A DNA stretch of 5,238 nucleotides, from positions 3,082-8,319 of the forward strand of contig MGUQ01000016.1 of assembly GCA_001799975.1 (NCBI GenBank), read 5' to 3'. Both the position numbers and the translations under genes were made by a program. Positions 1-5,238 of the stretch are shown piece by piece. This stretch comes from Elusimicrobia bacterium RIFCSPLOWO2_01_FULL_54_10. GTDB lineage: Bacteria > Elusimicrobiota > Elusimicrobia > 2-02-FULL-39-32. Each line of letters opens with the position of its first letter. The stretch's first letter is position 1. The notes below the pieces were generated by a model. It was not told where the DNA came from. It worked only from the letters and a program-made list of their open reading frames with translations, and made no database searches.

Positions 1-1
1 G

Positions 2-1936
2 CTCAACTATCCTGACCACATGGCCCATTGGGTGGAATCCGTGCTGGGAGCCAAAATCAACCATCTCGTTTTTGACCGCATGGACCAGGCCCGCGAGGCG
101 CTGGACTGGATCCGAGAACGGGAGCTGGGGCGCGCGCGCTGCATTATTTTGGAAAAAGTGCCCGACATCGCGGTTCCGGACCTGAGCCACATGCCCAACG
201 CCAATTCTCTTTTGAACCTGGTTCGCTGCGAGCCCGCACTAGAGACGCTTAAGAAATTTCTCCTGGGGCAGTCCTTCCTGGCAGGGCAAACTCTCTATGA
301 CACCGGCGTGATTGACGGAGGCAGCGACGTGCCCCGGCCGGACCCGGACAAGAACGACGCCGTAGAAACGTTCCAGAATGAGTTCCTGGTCCTGAGCAAC
401 CTGGAAAAGGAAATTGCGGCCAACACTGGACTTTTCAAGGGCCTCGAGCGGGAATTTTTCCTGGCACAGGCCAATGCCTCGCATTTCAAAACCATGGTGG
501 AGGAAAGAAACCGCGAGCTCGGGAAACTGTCTCTTCAGGAAGACCATTGGAAGAACCTGATGGCCGCACAAGAAGAAGAGATCGATCTTGCCCGCAGGGA
601 AGCGGCGTTCCTGACCGAATCCCGAACCGCGGGGGAAGGCGAAATGGCGCAAATCCGAGCCAAGGCAGAATCCCTGGCGGAAACCGCCCGCCTCATGACT
701 GAACGGATGGCCGTCAAAGAAGCCGAAAGAGACGGCCTGCAGGTTCAAATTGACGAAAGCGTGGCTAATGAGCACGCGATGGAATTGTCCGCAAAAGAAG
801 CGGAAGTCCGTTTTGAAACTTTTAATTCTGACTATGAAAAGCGAGCCCAATCCCTGAAAGAATGGGAAACCCACCTCGAACGGTCCGTTCGCGAAAAAGA
901 GCAGTCTGCGGCGGAAATTGCCGCCTGCACAAAAAAATCGGAAGACAGCCGCGCCCGCCAGGCCGAAGAAGCCCAGAAAATATTGAAGCTTCAGGAGGAC
1001 AAAAACCTGCTGGGCCAGGTGATTGAAGGCCTTCTGCAGACCAAAACCGAGCGCGAAGAAAAGAACAGGGCGTTCCTGGATGAAATTCAAAAAACCAGGG
1101 ACAGCCAGTCTCAACTGACAGAAGCCCTGCACACGCTGGAGCTGGACCTGCGCACCATCCAGAGCGAGAGGAAAAACATCCTCTCCCGCATGGAAGAAAC
1201 CTATCAGGTCACGCAGGAGCAGATTGAGAAAGATTTCAAGGCTGAACCCGCAGATCCCGAAGAGATTGCGCGGCTTAAAAAACGGGTGGAATCCATGTCC
1301 AATTCCATCAACCTGGAAGCCCCGGAACAGCATGCCGCCCTGTCCGAGCGCTACAATTTCCTCACCACGCAGACGCAGGATTTGACGAAAGCCCGCGAGG
1401 ACTTGAAATCCGCCATTTTCCAGATCAACGGCACCACGCGGGAGCAATTCCGTGAAACCTTCACAAAAGTGCGCGAAAACTTCCGCAAAATATACGGAAC
1501 TCTCTTTGAAGGCGGCGTGGCGGACCTGGTGTTCACGGACGAGAGCAACCTGCTTGAAACCGGCATCGACATTGTGGCCCAGCCCCCGGGCAAAAAACTG
1601 CAGAACATCGCTCTGCTCTCCGGCGGAGAAAAAGCGCTCACGGCCATCTCGCTTCTTTTCGCCTTCTTCATGGTCAAGCCCTCTCCCTTCTGCGTTCTGG
1701 ACGAAGTGGACGCGCCCTGGGACCCGTCCAATGTGAACCGCTTCCTGAATCTGGTCAAGGAATTCACCGGGAGAATCCAGTTCCTCGTGGTGACGCACAA
1801 CCCCCGCACCATGGAAATGGCGGACGTACTTTACGGCGTAACGATGCAGGAGTTCGGCATTTCCAAGATCCTCTCCATGAAGCTCAAGAAAGACACCTCC
1901 GCGCCCGCCCAAAAAGAAGAACTCGCCTCTGTCTGA
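2..1936 (+). CDS. smc: Chromosome segregation protein SMC, C-terminal half (5' truncated by window edge)
   Basis: SMC is the ATPase subunit of bacterial condensin; with ScpA/ScpB it compacts and helps segregate the chromosome. The frame is open to the window edge, so the ATG at 20 is internal and the N-terminal Walker A head and first coil lie off-window. Counting from that ATG: hinge at about 1-115 (VESVLGAKINHL, LGRARCIILEKV, GVIDGGS), a Glu/Lys/Ala-rich coiled coil at about 117-465, then the C-terminal head at about 470-625. The head shows FRETFTKVRENF, TLFEGG, the ABC signature LSGGEKALTA at 533-542, Walker B FCVLDEVDAP with catalytic Glu562, and an H-loop VTHN with His593, followed by GVTMQEFGISK. 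The roughly 644 residues present match what remains after this point in a normal SMC of about 1,180 residues. Oddities: the hinge looks short, and the D-loop reads DAPWDPSN where DAPLDDAN is usual. The next gene starts 19 bases on. Confidence 0.97.
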   Translation, partial: LNYPDHMAHWVESVLGAKINHLVFDRMDQAREALDWIRERELGRARCIILEKVPDIAVPDLSHMPNANSLLNLVRCEPALETLKKFLLGQSFLAGQTLYDTGVIDGGSDVPRPDPDKNDAVETFQNEFLVLSNLEKEIAANTGLFKGLEREFFLAQANASHFKTMVEERNRELGKLSLQEDHWKNLMAAQEEEIDLARREAAFLTESRTAGEGEMAQIRAKAESLAETARLMTERMAVKEAERDGLQVQIDESVANEHAMELSAKEAEVRFETFNSDYEKRAQSLKEWETHLERSVREKEQSAAEIAACTKKSEDSRARQAEEAQKILKLQEDKNLLGQVIEGLLQTKTEREEKNRAFLDEIQKTRDSQSQLTEALHTLELDLRTIQSERKNILSRMEETYQVTQEQIEKDFKAEPADPEEIARLKKRVESMSNSINLEAPEQHAALSERYNFLTTQTQDLTKAREDLKSAIFQINGTTREQFRETFTKVRENFRKIYGTLFEGGVADLVFTDESNLLETGIDIVAQPPGKKLQNIALLSGGEKALTAISLLFAFFMVKPSPFCVLDEVDAPWDPSNVNRFLNLVKEFTGRIQFLVVTHNPRTMEMADVLYGVTMQEFGISKILSMKLKKDTSAPAQKEELASV

Positions 1937-1955
1937 TTTTCAACGGTACCGGATC

Positions 1956-2663
1956 TTGGGCGGAAGAATCGACATTCTTTCGCGCCGCGAGCTTTTGCGC
2001 GGGATTGAAGGCAGGATCCGCCAAGGGCGCTTTACCCAAATCCTCTCCGTCAATCCTCTCATGCTGGAGGCGGCATCCCAAGACCCGGCGCTGGCCGAGA
2101 TCTTCAGCCAGGCGCATTTCTGCGCGCCGGAATCCGCCGGAATGGCCATCATCGCTCATCTCAAGGGCATCCCCATCCAGGAAACAATTCCCGGCATTGA
2201 ACTTATGGCGGACCTGTGCGCCATGGCGGAAAAAAACGGCTGGCCTGTGTGCTTTGTGGGCGGCAAGCCGGGAGTGGGAGAAAAAACCGTTCAGGAATTG
2301 CGGAAACGGTATCCTGGCCTGATCGTTGCAGGCGTGTTTCACGGATATTTGTCAGATGATGAAGAGCGGCATTCATTGGGAACCATAAAAAAATCAAACC
2401 CCAAATTGATATTTGCCGCGCTGGGCGTTCCACGTCAGGAAAAATGGATATTCCAAAACAGGAAGATTTTGGAGGGCGCTGCGGCTCTTGGGGTGGGGGG
2501 AAGTTTTGACGTGATTTCGGGAAATTTGAGGCGCTCTCCGCTCTGGTTGCGGCGGGTCGGCCTTGAATGGCTTTTCCGCTGCTTGCAGGAACCCTGGCGG
2601 TTCCGACGCGCAGCCCTTACGGCGAGGGCTGTTTTCCTTGCCATTTCAAGGCCTATTTCATAA
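1956..2663 (+). CDS. WecG/TagA/CpsF family glycosyltransferase
   Basis: Enzymes of this family (GT26) transfer an N-acetyl-mannosamine or related sugar onto a lipid-linked acceptor at the inner face of the membrane, in enterobacterial common antigen, teichoic acid or polysaccharide synthesis. The exact sugar here cannot be read from sequence. Family landmarks in the 235-residue product: SVNPLML at 31-37, APESAGM at 57-63, IPGIEL at 78-83, FVGGKPGV at 100-107, GVPRQEKW at 157-164, GVGGSFDVISG at 179-189, and the basic tail with P195, W197, GLEW 202-205, EPWRFRR 212-218, which in TagA aids membrane contact. Length is normal. TTG at 1956 is the only ATG/GTG/TTG start after the in-frame stop at 1878; it has no clear Shine-Dalgarno, and the upstream codons (YRI before LGGRID) resemble the family, so an earlier CTG at 1929 is possible. 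The expected catalytic Asp in the PD motif is Glu59. A hairpin plus T-tract lies inside its 3' end. Confidence 0.92.
   Translation: MGGRIDILSRRELLRGIEGRIRQGRFTQILSVNPLMLEAASQDPALAEIFSQAHFCAPESAGMAIIAHLKGIPIQETIPGIELMADLCAMAEKNGWPVCFVGGKPGVGEKTVQELRKRYPGLIVAGVFHGYLSDDEERHSLGTIKKSNPKLIFAALGVPRQEKWIFQNRKILEGAAALGVGGSFDVISGNLRRSPLWLRRVGLEWLFRCLQEPWRFRRAALTARAVFLAISRPIS
2611..2639 (+). terminator. Possible Rho-independent terminator inside the glycosyltransferase 3' end
   Basis: CAGCCCT (2611-2617) and AGGGCTG (2625-2631) are perfect inverted repeats around a 7-base loop, with possible G-U extensions at both ends, followed by TTTTCCTT (2632-2639). This is the form of an intrinsic terminator, though the stem is short and the T-tract is broken by CC. 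It lies about 22 bases before the stop codon of the gene it would end, so translating ribosomes would tend to disrupt it. A promoter-like sequence begins at its last bases. Chance in GC-rich coding DNA is a real alternative. Confidence 0.38.
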
Positions 2664-2666
2664 AAT
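2638..2666 (+). promoter_or_regulatory. Candidate sigma70-type promoter for the metallophosphoesterase gene
   Basis: TTGCCA at 2638-2643 matches the -35 consensus in 5 of 6 positions, and TAAAAT at 2661-2666 matches the -10 consensus in 5 of 6, with the ideal 17-base spacer. Transcription would be expected to begin around 2672-2674, one to three bases before the ATG at 2675. That would give a leaderless or nearly leaderless message, which fits the absence of any Shine-Dalgarno sequence in front of that ATG. The -10 overlaps the stop codon of the upstream gene. Promoter use is inferred from consensus only. Confidence 0.42.
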
Positions 2667-2674
2667 TATAAGTT

Positions 2675-3412
2675 ATGCGCTACGGAGTTATCTCCGACAT
2701 CCACTCCAATCTGGAGGCACTGGATGCCGTGCTGGCTGTTTTTAGAAAAGAAAGGATCCAATCGTTCCTTTGCCTGGGCGACATCGTGGGCTATGGGCCC
2801 AATCCCAATGAATGCGTGGAGCGCATCGCCGCATTAAAAAAACTGCAGGCCACGGGCGGCAGCCACGATTTCGCGGCAGTGGGCTTGAAAGAAACCACCT
2901 GGTTCAACGACATGGCCGTGCGGGCGCTCAGCTTCACGAAGCGGAAGCTCAACGAGGAAAGCCGGAGCTTCCTGATGCGTCTGCCCCGTCTGATTGACGG
3001 CTCCATGTTCACCATGGCGCACGGCAGCCCGCGGGATCCCACGGACGAATACTTGCTCACCGCGCGGCAGTATCTGGACAATTTGGAGTTTTTCCGCACC
3101 CCCATTTGTTTTATCGGCCACACCCATGTGCCCTGCATCTTTTTCACCGATTCGCTGGGCGTCATCCAGCACAAGCCGCTGGAAGAAGGCGTGCCGTTCA
3201 GTTTTGACCCCCAGGGCAAGGTGATGGTGAACGCGGGCTCCGTGGGCCAGCCCAGAGACGGCGACACCCGCGCCTGCGGCCTTATTTACGACACTGAAAC
3301 GCGGGAAGTCACCCTGGTGCGCAAAGAATATGACATCCGCGCCGTGCAGGATAAAATGAAGCAGGCTAGCCTCCCTCTTTTCTTGATTGAACGCCTGAGT
3401 TACGGTAGATAA
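2675..3412 (+). CDS. Metallophosphoesterase (calcineurin-like, YfcE/Metallophos_2 type)
   Basis: A 245-residue cytoplasmic protein (no signal peptide or membrane segment) of the dinuclear-metal phosphoesterase fold. Motifs in order: SDIHSN with Asp8 and His10, LGDIVGYGPNPNECVE with Asp36, GSHD at 62-65, MAHGSP with His116, GHTH at 148-151, and NAGSVGQPRDGD at 186-197. The GYGPNPNECVE and NAGSVGQPRDGD blocks mark the widespread small family annotated only as metallophosphatase; its substrates are mostly unknown, with phosphodiesters or phosphoproteins possible. The third motif is normally GNHD or GNHE, with Asn a metal ligand; here it is Ser63 (codon AGC at 2861-2863), one transition from Asn AAC. 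The ATG is fixed by the SDIH block seven residues in, but no Shine-Dalgarno precedes it; a promoter-like sequence ends just before it. It starts 11 bases after the glycosyltransferase stop and ends 19 bases before the OmpA-domain gene. Family call is firm; function is unknown. Confidence 0.93.
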   Translation: MRYGVISDIHSNLEALDAVLAVFRKERIQSFLCLGDIVGYGPNPNECVERIAALKKLQATGGSHDFAAVGLKETTWFNDMAVRALSFTKRKLNEESRSFLMRLPRLIDGSMFTMAHGSPRDPTDEYLLTARQYLDNLEFFRTPICFIGHTHVPCIFFTDSLGVIQHKPLEEGVPFSFDPQGKVMVNAGSVGQPRDGDTRACGLIYDTETREVTLVRKEYDIRAVQDKMKQASLPLFLIERLSYGR

Positions 3413-3418
3413 GACCCA

Positions 3419-3425
3419 TAAGGAG
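3419..3425 (+). promoter_or_regulatory. Strong Shine-Dalgarno site of the OmpA-domain gene
   Basis: TAAGGAG lies 6 bases before the ATG at 3432. It is the strongest ribosome binding site in the window and fixes that start. It stands in contrast to the phosphoesterase and glycosyltransferase genes, which have none that I can see. Confidence 0.8.
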
Positions 3426-3431
3426 AACCTC

Positions 3432-4241
3432 ATGAAAAAATCCGTCATTGTTTCGGCTGTTGGATTCCTGATTTTAGCTTGTGCCCAGGCCCAGGCGATG
3501 GGCCGGGTCCCAAAAAAAGATTATGACGCCAAGGTGAGCGAGCTCAATGCCTGCAGTGTGCGCGTGGGCGAGCTTAACGAGAATGTAAAGAGCCTTCAGG
3601 AAGTGATGGACGCGGAAGCCGCAGCGGCCAAGGCCAAGCATGACGCCCTCCTGGCGGACATGAATGCCAGCAAGAGCGACCAGCAGAAAAAACTGGCCCA
3701 GATGACGCAGGAGAAGGAAGAAATTGAGCGCCAGAAACTCGAACTTGAAAAACAAAAGCAGGCCGAGGTGGACAAGCTCAAAAATACCTATGAAGATTTG
3801 ATGAGCGGCATGAAAAGCGAAATCGAGCAGGGCTCCATCCAGATCACCCAGCTCAAGGACAAACTGTCCGTGAACATGGTGGACAAGATCCTTTTTAACT
3901 CGGGCGAAGCAGACGTGAACACCGAAGGCAAAAAAGTCCTTCTCAAGGTGGCTGACGTTTTAAAGAAAGTGCAGAACAAGCAAATCCGGATCGAGGGACA
4001 CACGGACAATGTGCCCATCGGCGGCGTCTTGAAGGAAAAATTTGCCACTAACTGGGAGCTCTCGGCCGCCCGCGCCACCACCGTGGCCCGCTATTTGACC
4101 GAAGTCTGCGGCGTCAATCCCAATTTTGTTTCCGCAGCGGGCTACGGGCAGTTCAAGCCTCTGGCCGACAACGCGAATGCGGACGGACGCTCTAAGAACC
4201 GGAGAATCGAAATTGCCCTCATCCCGCTCGAAGTCAGATAA
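3432..4241 (+). CDS. OmpA/MotB-domain envelope protein with N-terminal coiled coil
   Basis: A 269-residue exported protein predicted to hold peptidoglycan through its C-terminal OmpA-like domain. Residues 1-22 form a signal peptide (MKK, hydrophobic core, then AQAQA); cleavage after Ala22 by signal peptidase I fits, but ILAC at 14-17 could also be a lipobox with Cys17 lipidated. Residues about 28-145 are rich in Glu, Lys, Gln and Ala and look like a long coiled coil (for example KEEIERQKLELEKQKQ). The OmpA domain spans about 147-265: ILFNSGEADVN at 153-163, IEGHTDNVPI at 187-196, NWELSAARA at 207-215, and SKNRRIEIAL at 254-263. The DNVP and NWELSAARA forms resemble MotB-type members, but no membrane helix as in MotB is present, and no motA lies upstream. 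It could be a Pal-like or spacer protein of the periplasm. Its 3' end overlaps the chosen ribD start by 29 bases. Confidence 0.94.
   Translation: MKKSVIVSAVGFLILACAQAQAMGRVPKKDYDAKVSELNACSVRVGELNENVKSLQEVMDAEAAAAKAKHDALLADMNASKSDQQKKLAQMTQEKEEIERQKLELEKQKQAEVDKLKNTYEDLMSGMKSEIEQGSIQITQLKDKLSVNMVDKILFNSGEADVNTEGKKVLLKVADVLKKVQNKQIRIEGHTDNVPIGGVLKEKFATNWELSAARATTVARYLTEVCGVNPNFVSAAGYGQFKPLADNANADGRSKNRRIEIALIPLEVR
4201..4204 (+). promoter_or_regulatory. Shine-Dalgarno site that supports the TTG start of ribD
   Basis: GGAG (GGAGAA when extended) lies 8 bases before TTG at 4213, inside the 3' end of the OmpA-domain gene. It favours this TTG over the ATG far upstream at 4126 and the TTG at 4252, which would cut into the conserved N-terminal helix. 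Confidence 0.55.
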
Positions 4242-5196
4242 AGAATGGATTTTGCGCACCATCGAACTGGCGCGCCGGGGGTTTGCCGGAGCCAGCCCTA
4301 ATCCCTATGTGGGCTGCGTCATCGTTAAGGACGGCAAGGCCGTCGGCGAGGGCGCTCACTTATATTTCGGCGGGCCGCATGCCGAAGTCCATGCGCTCAA
4401 GGAGGCGGGACATAAAGCCAAGGGCGCCACAGTCTACACCAATTTAGAGCCCTGCAGCCACTGGGGAAAAACCCCGCCCTGCGCCTTGGCTTTGATCCGC
4501 GCGGGAGTTAAAAAAGTGGTCTCCGCCATGAGGGACCCCAACCCGCTTGTGGCCGGCAAAGGCTTTGCAGCGCTTAAAAAAGCCGGGATCAAGGTTATCA
4601 CGGGCGTCGTCGAATCTGAGGCGCGGCATTTGAACCGCTCCTTCATCAAATTTATCCGCGAGCGTAAGCCGTATGTGTTTTTAAAGTCCGCGCTCTCGCT
4701 GGACGGCAAGAGCGCCGCAGGGAACGGGGATTCCAAGTGGATCAGCTCGGAAGAATCGCGCAATTTTGCCCGGCGGCTTCGCGCGGAAGTGGATGGAATC
4801 CTAGTTGGCGGACAGACCGTGCGGCAAGACAATCCGTCCCTGACCGCCCACGGATTTGGACGAAACCCCGTACGGATCGTGCTGAGCAAGAGCGGCAAGC
4901 TTCCCAAAAAGTCCAAAGTTTTTGACGGCAAGGCTCAAACCTGGGTTCTCAAAGGCAGCATTAAAGAGGTAATGAGCGTCTTGGGGCGCCAAGGCATCTC
5001 GAGGCTCCTGGTGGAAGGCGGAGACCAAACCGCCTCCGAGTTTTTAAAAGCCGGGGAAGTGGACGAGGTTTTATATTTTGTGGCTCCCATTTTGCTGGGC
5101 GGGGCGCAAAAAATGAATGATGCGCTCAGATTGGAAGGCGTAGAGACTTGGAAGCAAGGGCAGGACATCGCGGTCTGGGCCAGGGTAAAAAAATAA
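4213..5196 (+). CDS. ribD: Bifunctional riboflavin biosynthesis protein RibD (deaminase/reductase)
   Basis: RibD carries out two steps of riboflavin synthesis: zinc-dependent deamination of the pyrimidine from GTP, then NADPH-dependent reduction of its ribose side chain. In the 327-residue product the deaminase domain (about 9-148) shows ASPNPYVGCVIV at 27-38, zinc ligand and proton-shuttle residues in PHAEVHAL (His56, Glu58), and EPCSHWGKTPPC with Cys81 and Cys90; DPNPLVAGKG at 108-117 is also typical. The reductase domain (about 151-327) shows LKSALSLDGK at 157-166, SKWISSEESR at 174-183, LRAEVDGILVGG at 189-200, DNPSLT at 206-211, and RLLVEGG at 264-270. It is somewhat short for RibD (often about 360), with the missing length in the reductase between TWVL and RLLVEGG. 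The TTG start has a good upstream GGAG and overlaps the OmpA-domain gene by 29 bases; the ORF stays open upstream to 4126 and beyond only as a shadow. ribE follows with a one-base overlap. Confidence 0.96.
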   Translation: MPSSRSKSDKEWILRTIELARRGFAGASPNPYVGCVIVKDGKAVGEGAHLYFGGPHAEVHALKEAGHKAKGATVYTNLEPCSHWGKTPPCALALIRAGVKKVVSAMRDPNPLVAGKGFAALKKAGIKVITGVVESEARHLNRSFIKFIRERKPYVFLKSALSLDGKSAAGNGDSKWISSEESRNFARRLRAEVDGILVGGQTVRQDNPSLTAHGFGRNPVRIVLSKSGKLPKKSKVFDGKAQTWVLKGSIKEVMSVLGRQGISRLLVEGGDQTASEFLKAGEVDEVLYFVAPILLGGAQKMNDALRLEGVETWKQGQDIAVWARVKK

Positions 5197-5238
5197 TGTT
5201 TACGGGAATCATTCGAAATTTTGGAACCGTGCTCAAGG
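5196..5238 (+). CDS. ribE: Riboflavin synthase alpha chain, first 14 codons (3' truncated by window edge)
   Basis: The ATG at 5196 shares its A with the ribD stop codon (TAATG), a layout typical of translational coupling. The visible product, MFTGIIRNFGTVLK, matches the well-known start of riboflavin synthase (MFTGII, then a Gly-Thr-Val block), which joins two lumazine molecules to make riboflavin, the last step of the pathway. A weak AGGG at 5182-5185 lies 10 bases upstream. Only 43 bases are inside the window, so the call rests on this short match plus position directly after ribD. Confidence 0.9.
   Translation, partial: MFTGIIRNFGTVLK

Noticed and set aside
20..22. ATG at 20 as the true start of smc
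   Set aside because: The frame is open to the window edge and the ATG falls within the hinge; the head and first coil must lie upstream.
239..1912. 557-residue open frame on the minus strand opposite smc
   Set aside because: It is the mirror of a Glu/Lys-rich coiled-coil gene: GAA and AAA codons become Phe codons, giving an implausible Phe- and Gly-rich product with no recognisable motif. The plus-strand gene is certain.
1944..1951. CGGTACCG palindrome between smc and the glycosyltransferase
   Set aside because: Eight bases only, no T-tract or partner repeat; easily chance.
3383..3411. Possible promoter TTGATT with TAGATA before the OmpA-domain gene
   Set aside because: Only 4 of 6 and 3 of 6 matches; too weak to claim inside coding sequence.
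2834..3448. 204-residue minus-strand open frame over the metallophosphoesterase
   Set aside because: No recognisable domain and wholly opposite a gene with clear catalytic motifs; a shadow frame.
4126..4212. ribD starting at the ATG at 4126
   Set aside because: This would add 29 residues that merely read the OmpA-domain coding region out of frame and have no likeness to RibD; TTG 4213 has a well-placed GGAG.
4100..4213. FMN riboswitch before ribD
   Set aside because: The upstream bases are OmpA-domain coding sequence and I see none of the conserved FMN-element blocks.

Overview
The window is a compact, all-plus-strand stretch of bacterial chromosome with six genes and almost no non-coding DNA. 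It carries the 3' half of an smc gene (cut off at the left edge), a WecG/TagA/CpsF-family glycosyltransferase, a small metallophosphoesterase, an OmpA-domain envelope protein with a long coiled coil, ribD, and the first 14 codons of ribE (cut off at the right edge). GC looks to be in the mid-50s percent by eye. Gaps between genes are 11 to 19 bases, and ribD and ribE each overlap the gene before them. The two leftmost complete-start candidates (glycosyltransferase and ribD) both appear to use TTG.

Organism: the OmpA-like peptidoglycan-binding domain behind a signal peptide points to a diderm (Gram-negative-type) bacterium. Protein divergence from well-known model sequences and the unusual gene order suggest an uncultivated lineage. 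A PVC-related or Omnitrophota-like phylum is my guess only; nothing in the window proves it.

Layout and roles: 2-1936 chromosome organisation (SMC, from within the hinge to the C-terminal ATPase head); 1956-2663 transfer of an amino-sugar type residue in envelope glycan synthesis (family-level inference); 2675-3412 metallophosphoesterase of unknown substrate; 3432-4241 envelope/peptidoglycan anchor; 4213-5196 and 5196 onward riboflavin biosynthesis. The genes do not form one obvious pathway. ribD-ribE is a true functional pair; the rest look like housekeeping genes packed together.

The most interesting non-coding signal is at the end of the glycosyltransferase gene. A perfect 7-bp hairpin with a T-rich tail (2611-2639) lies inside the coding sequence and is followed at once by a good sigma70-type promoter match (TTGCCA, 17 bp, TAAAAT; 2638-2666). 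The predicted transcription start falls almost on the phosphoesterase ATG, which has no Shine-Dalgarno sequence, so that gene may be read from a leaderless message. Other oddities are substitutions at expected active-site positions in the phosphoesterase (GNHD replaced by GSHD) and the glycosyltransferase (PD replaced by PE), and an SMC hinge that seems about 20 residues short. I see no CRISPR array, mobile element, RNA gene or clear new multi-gene system.
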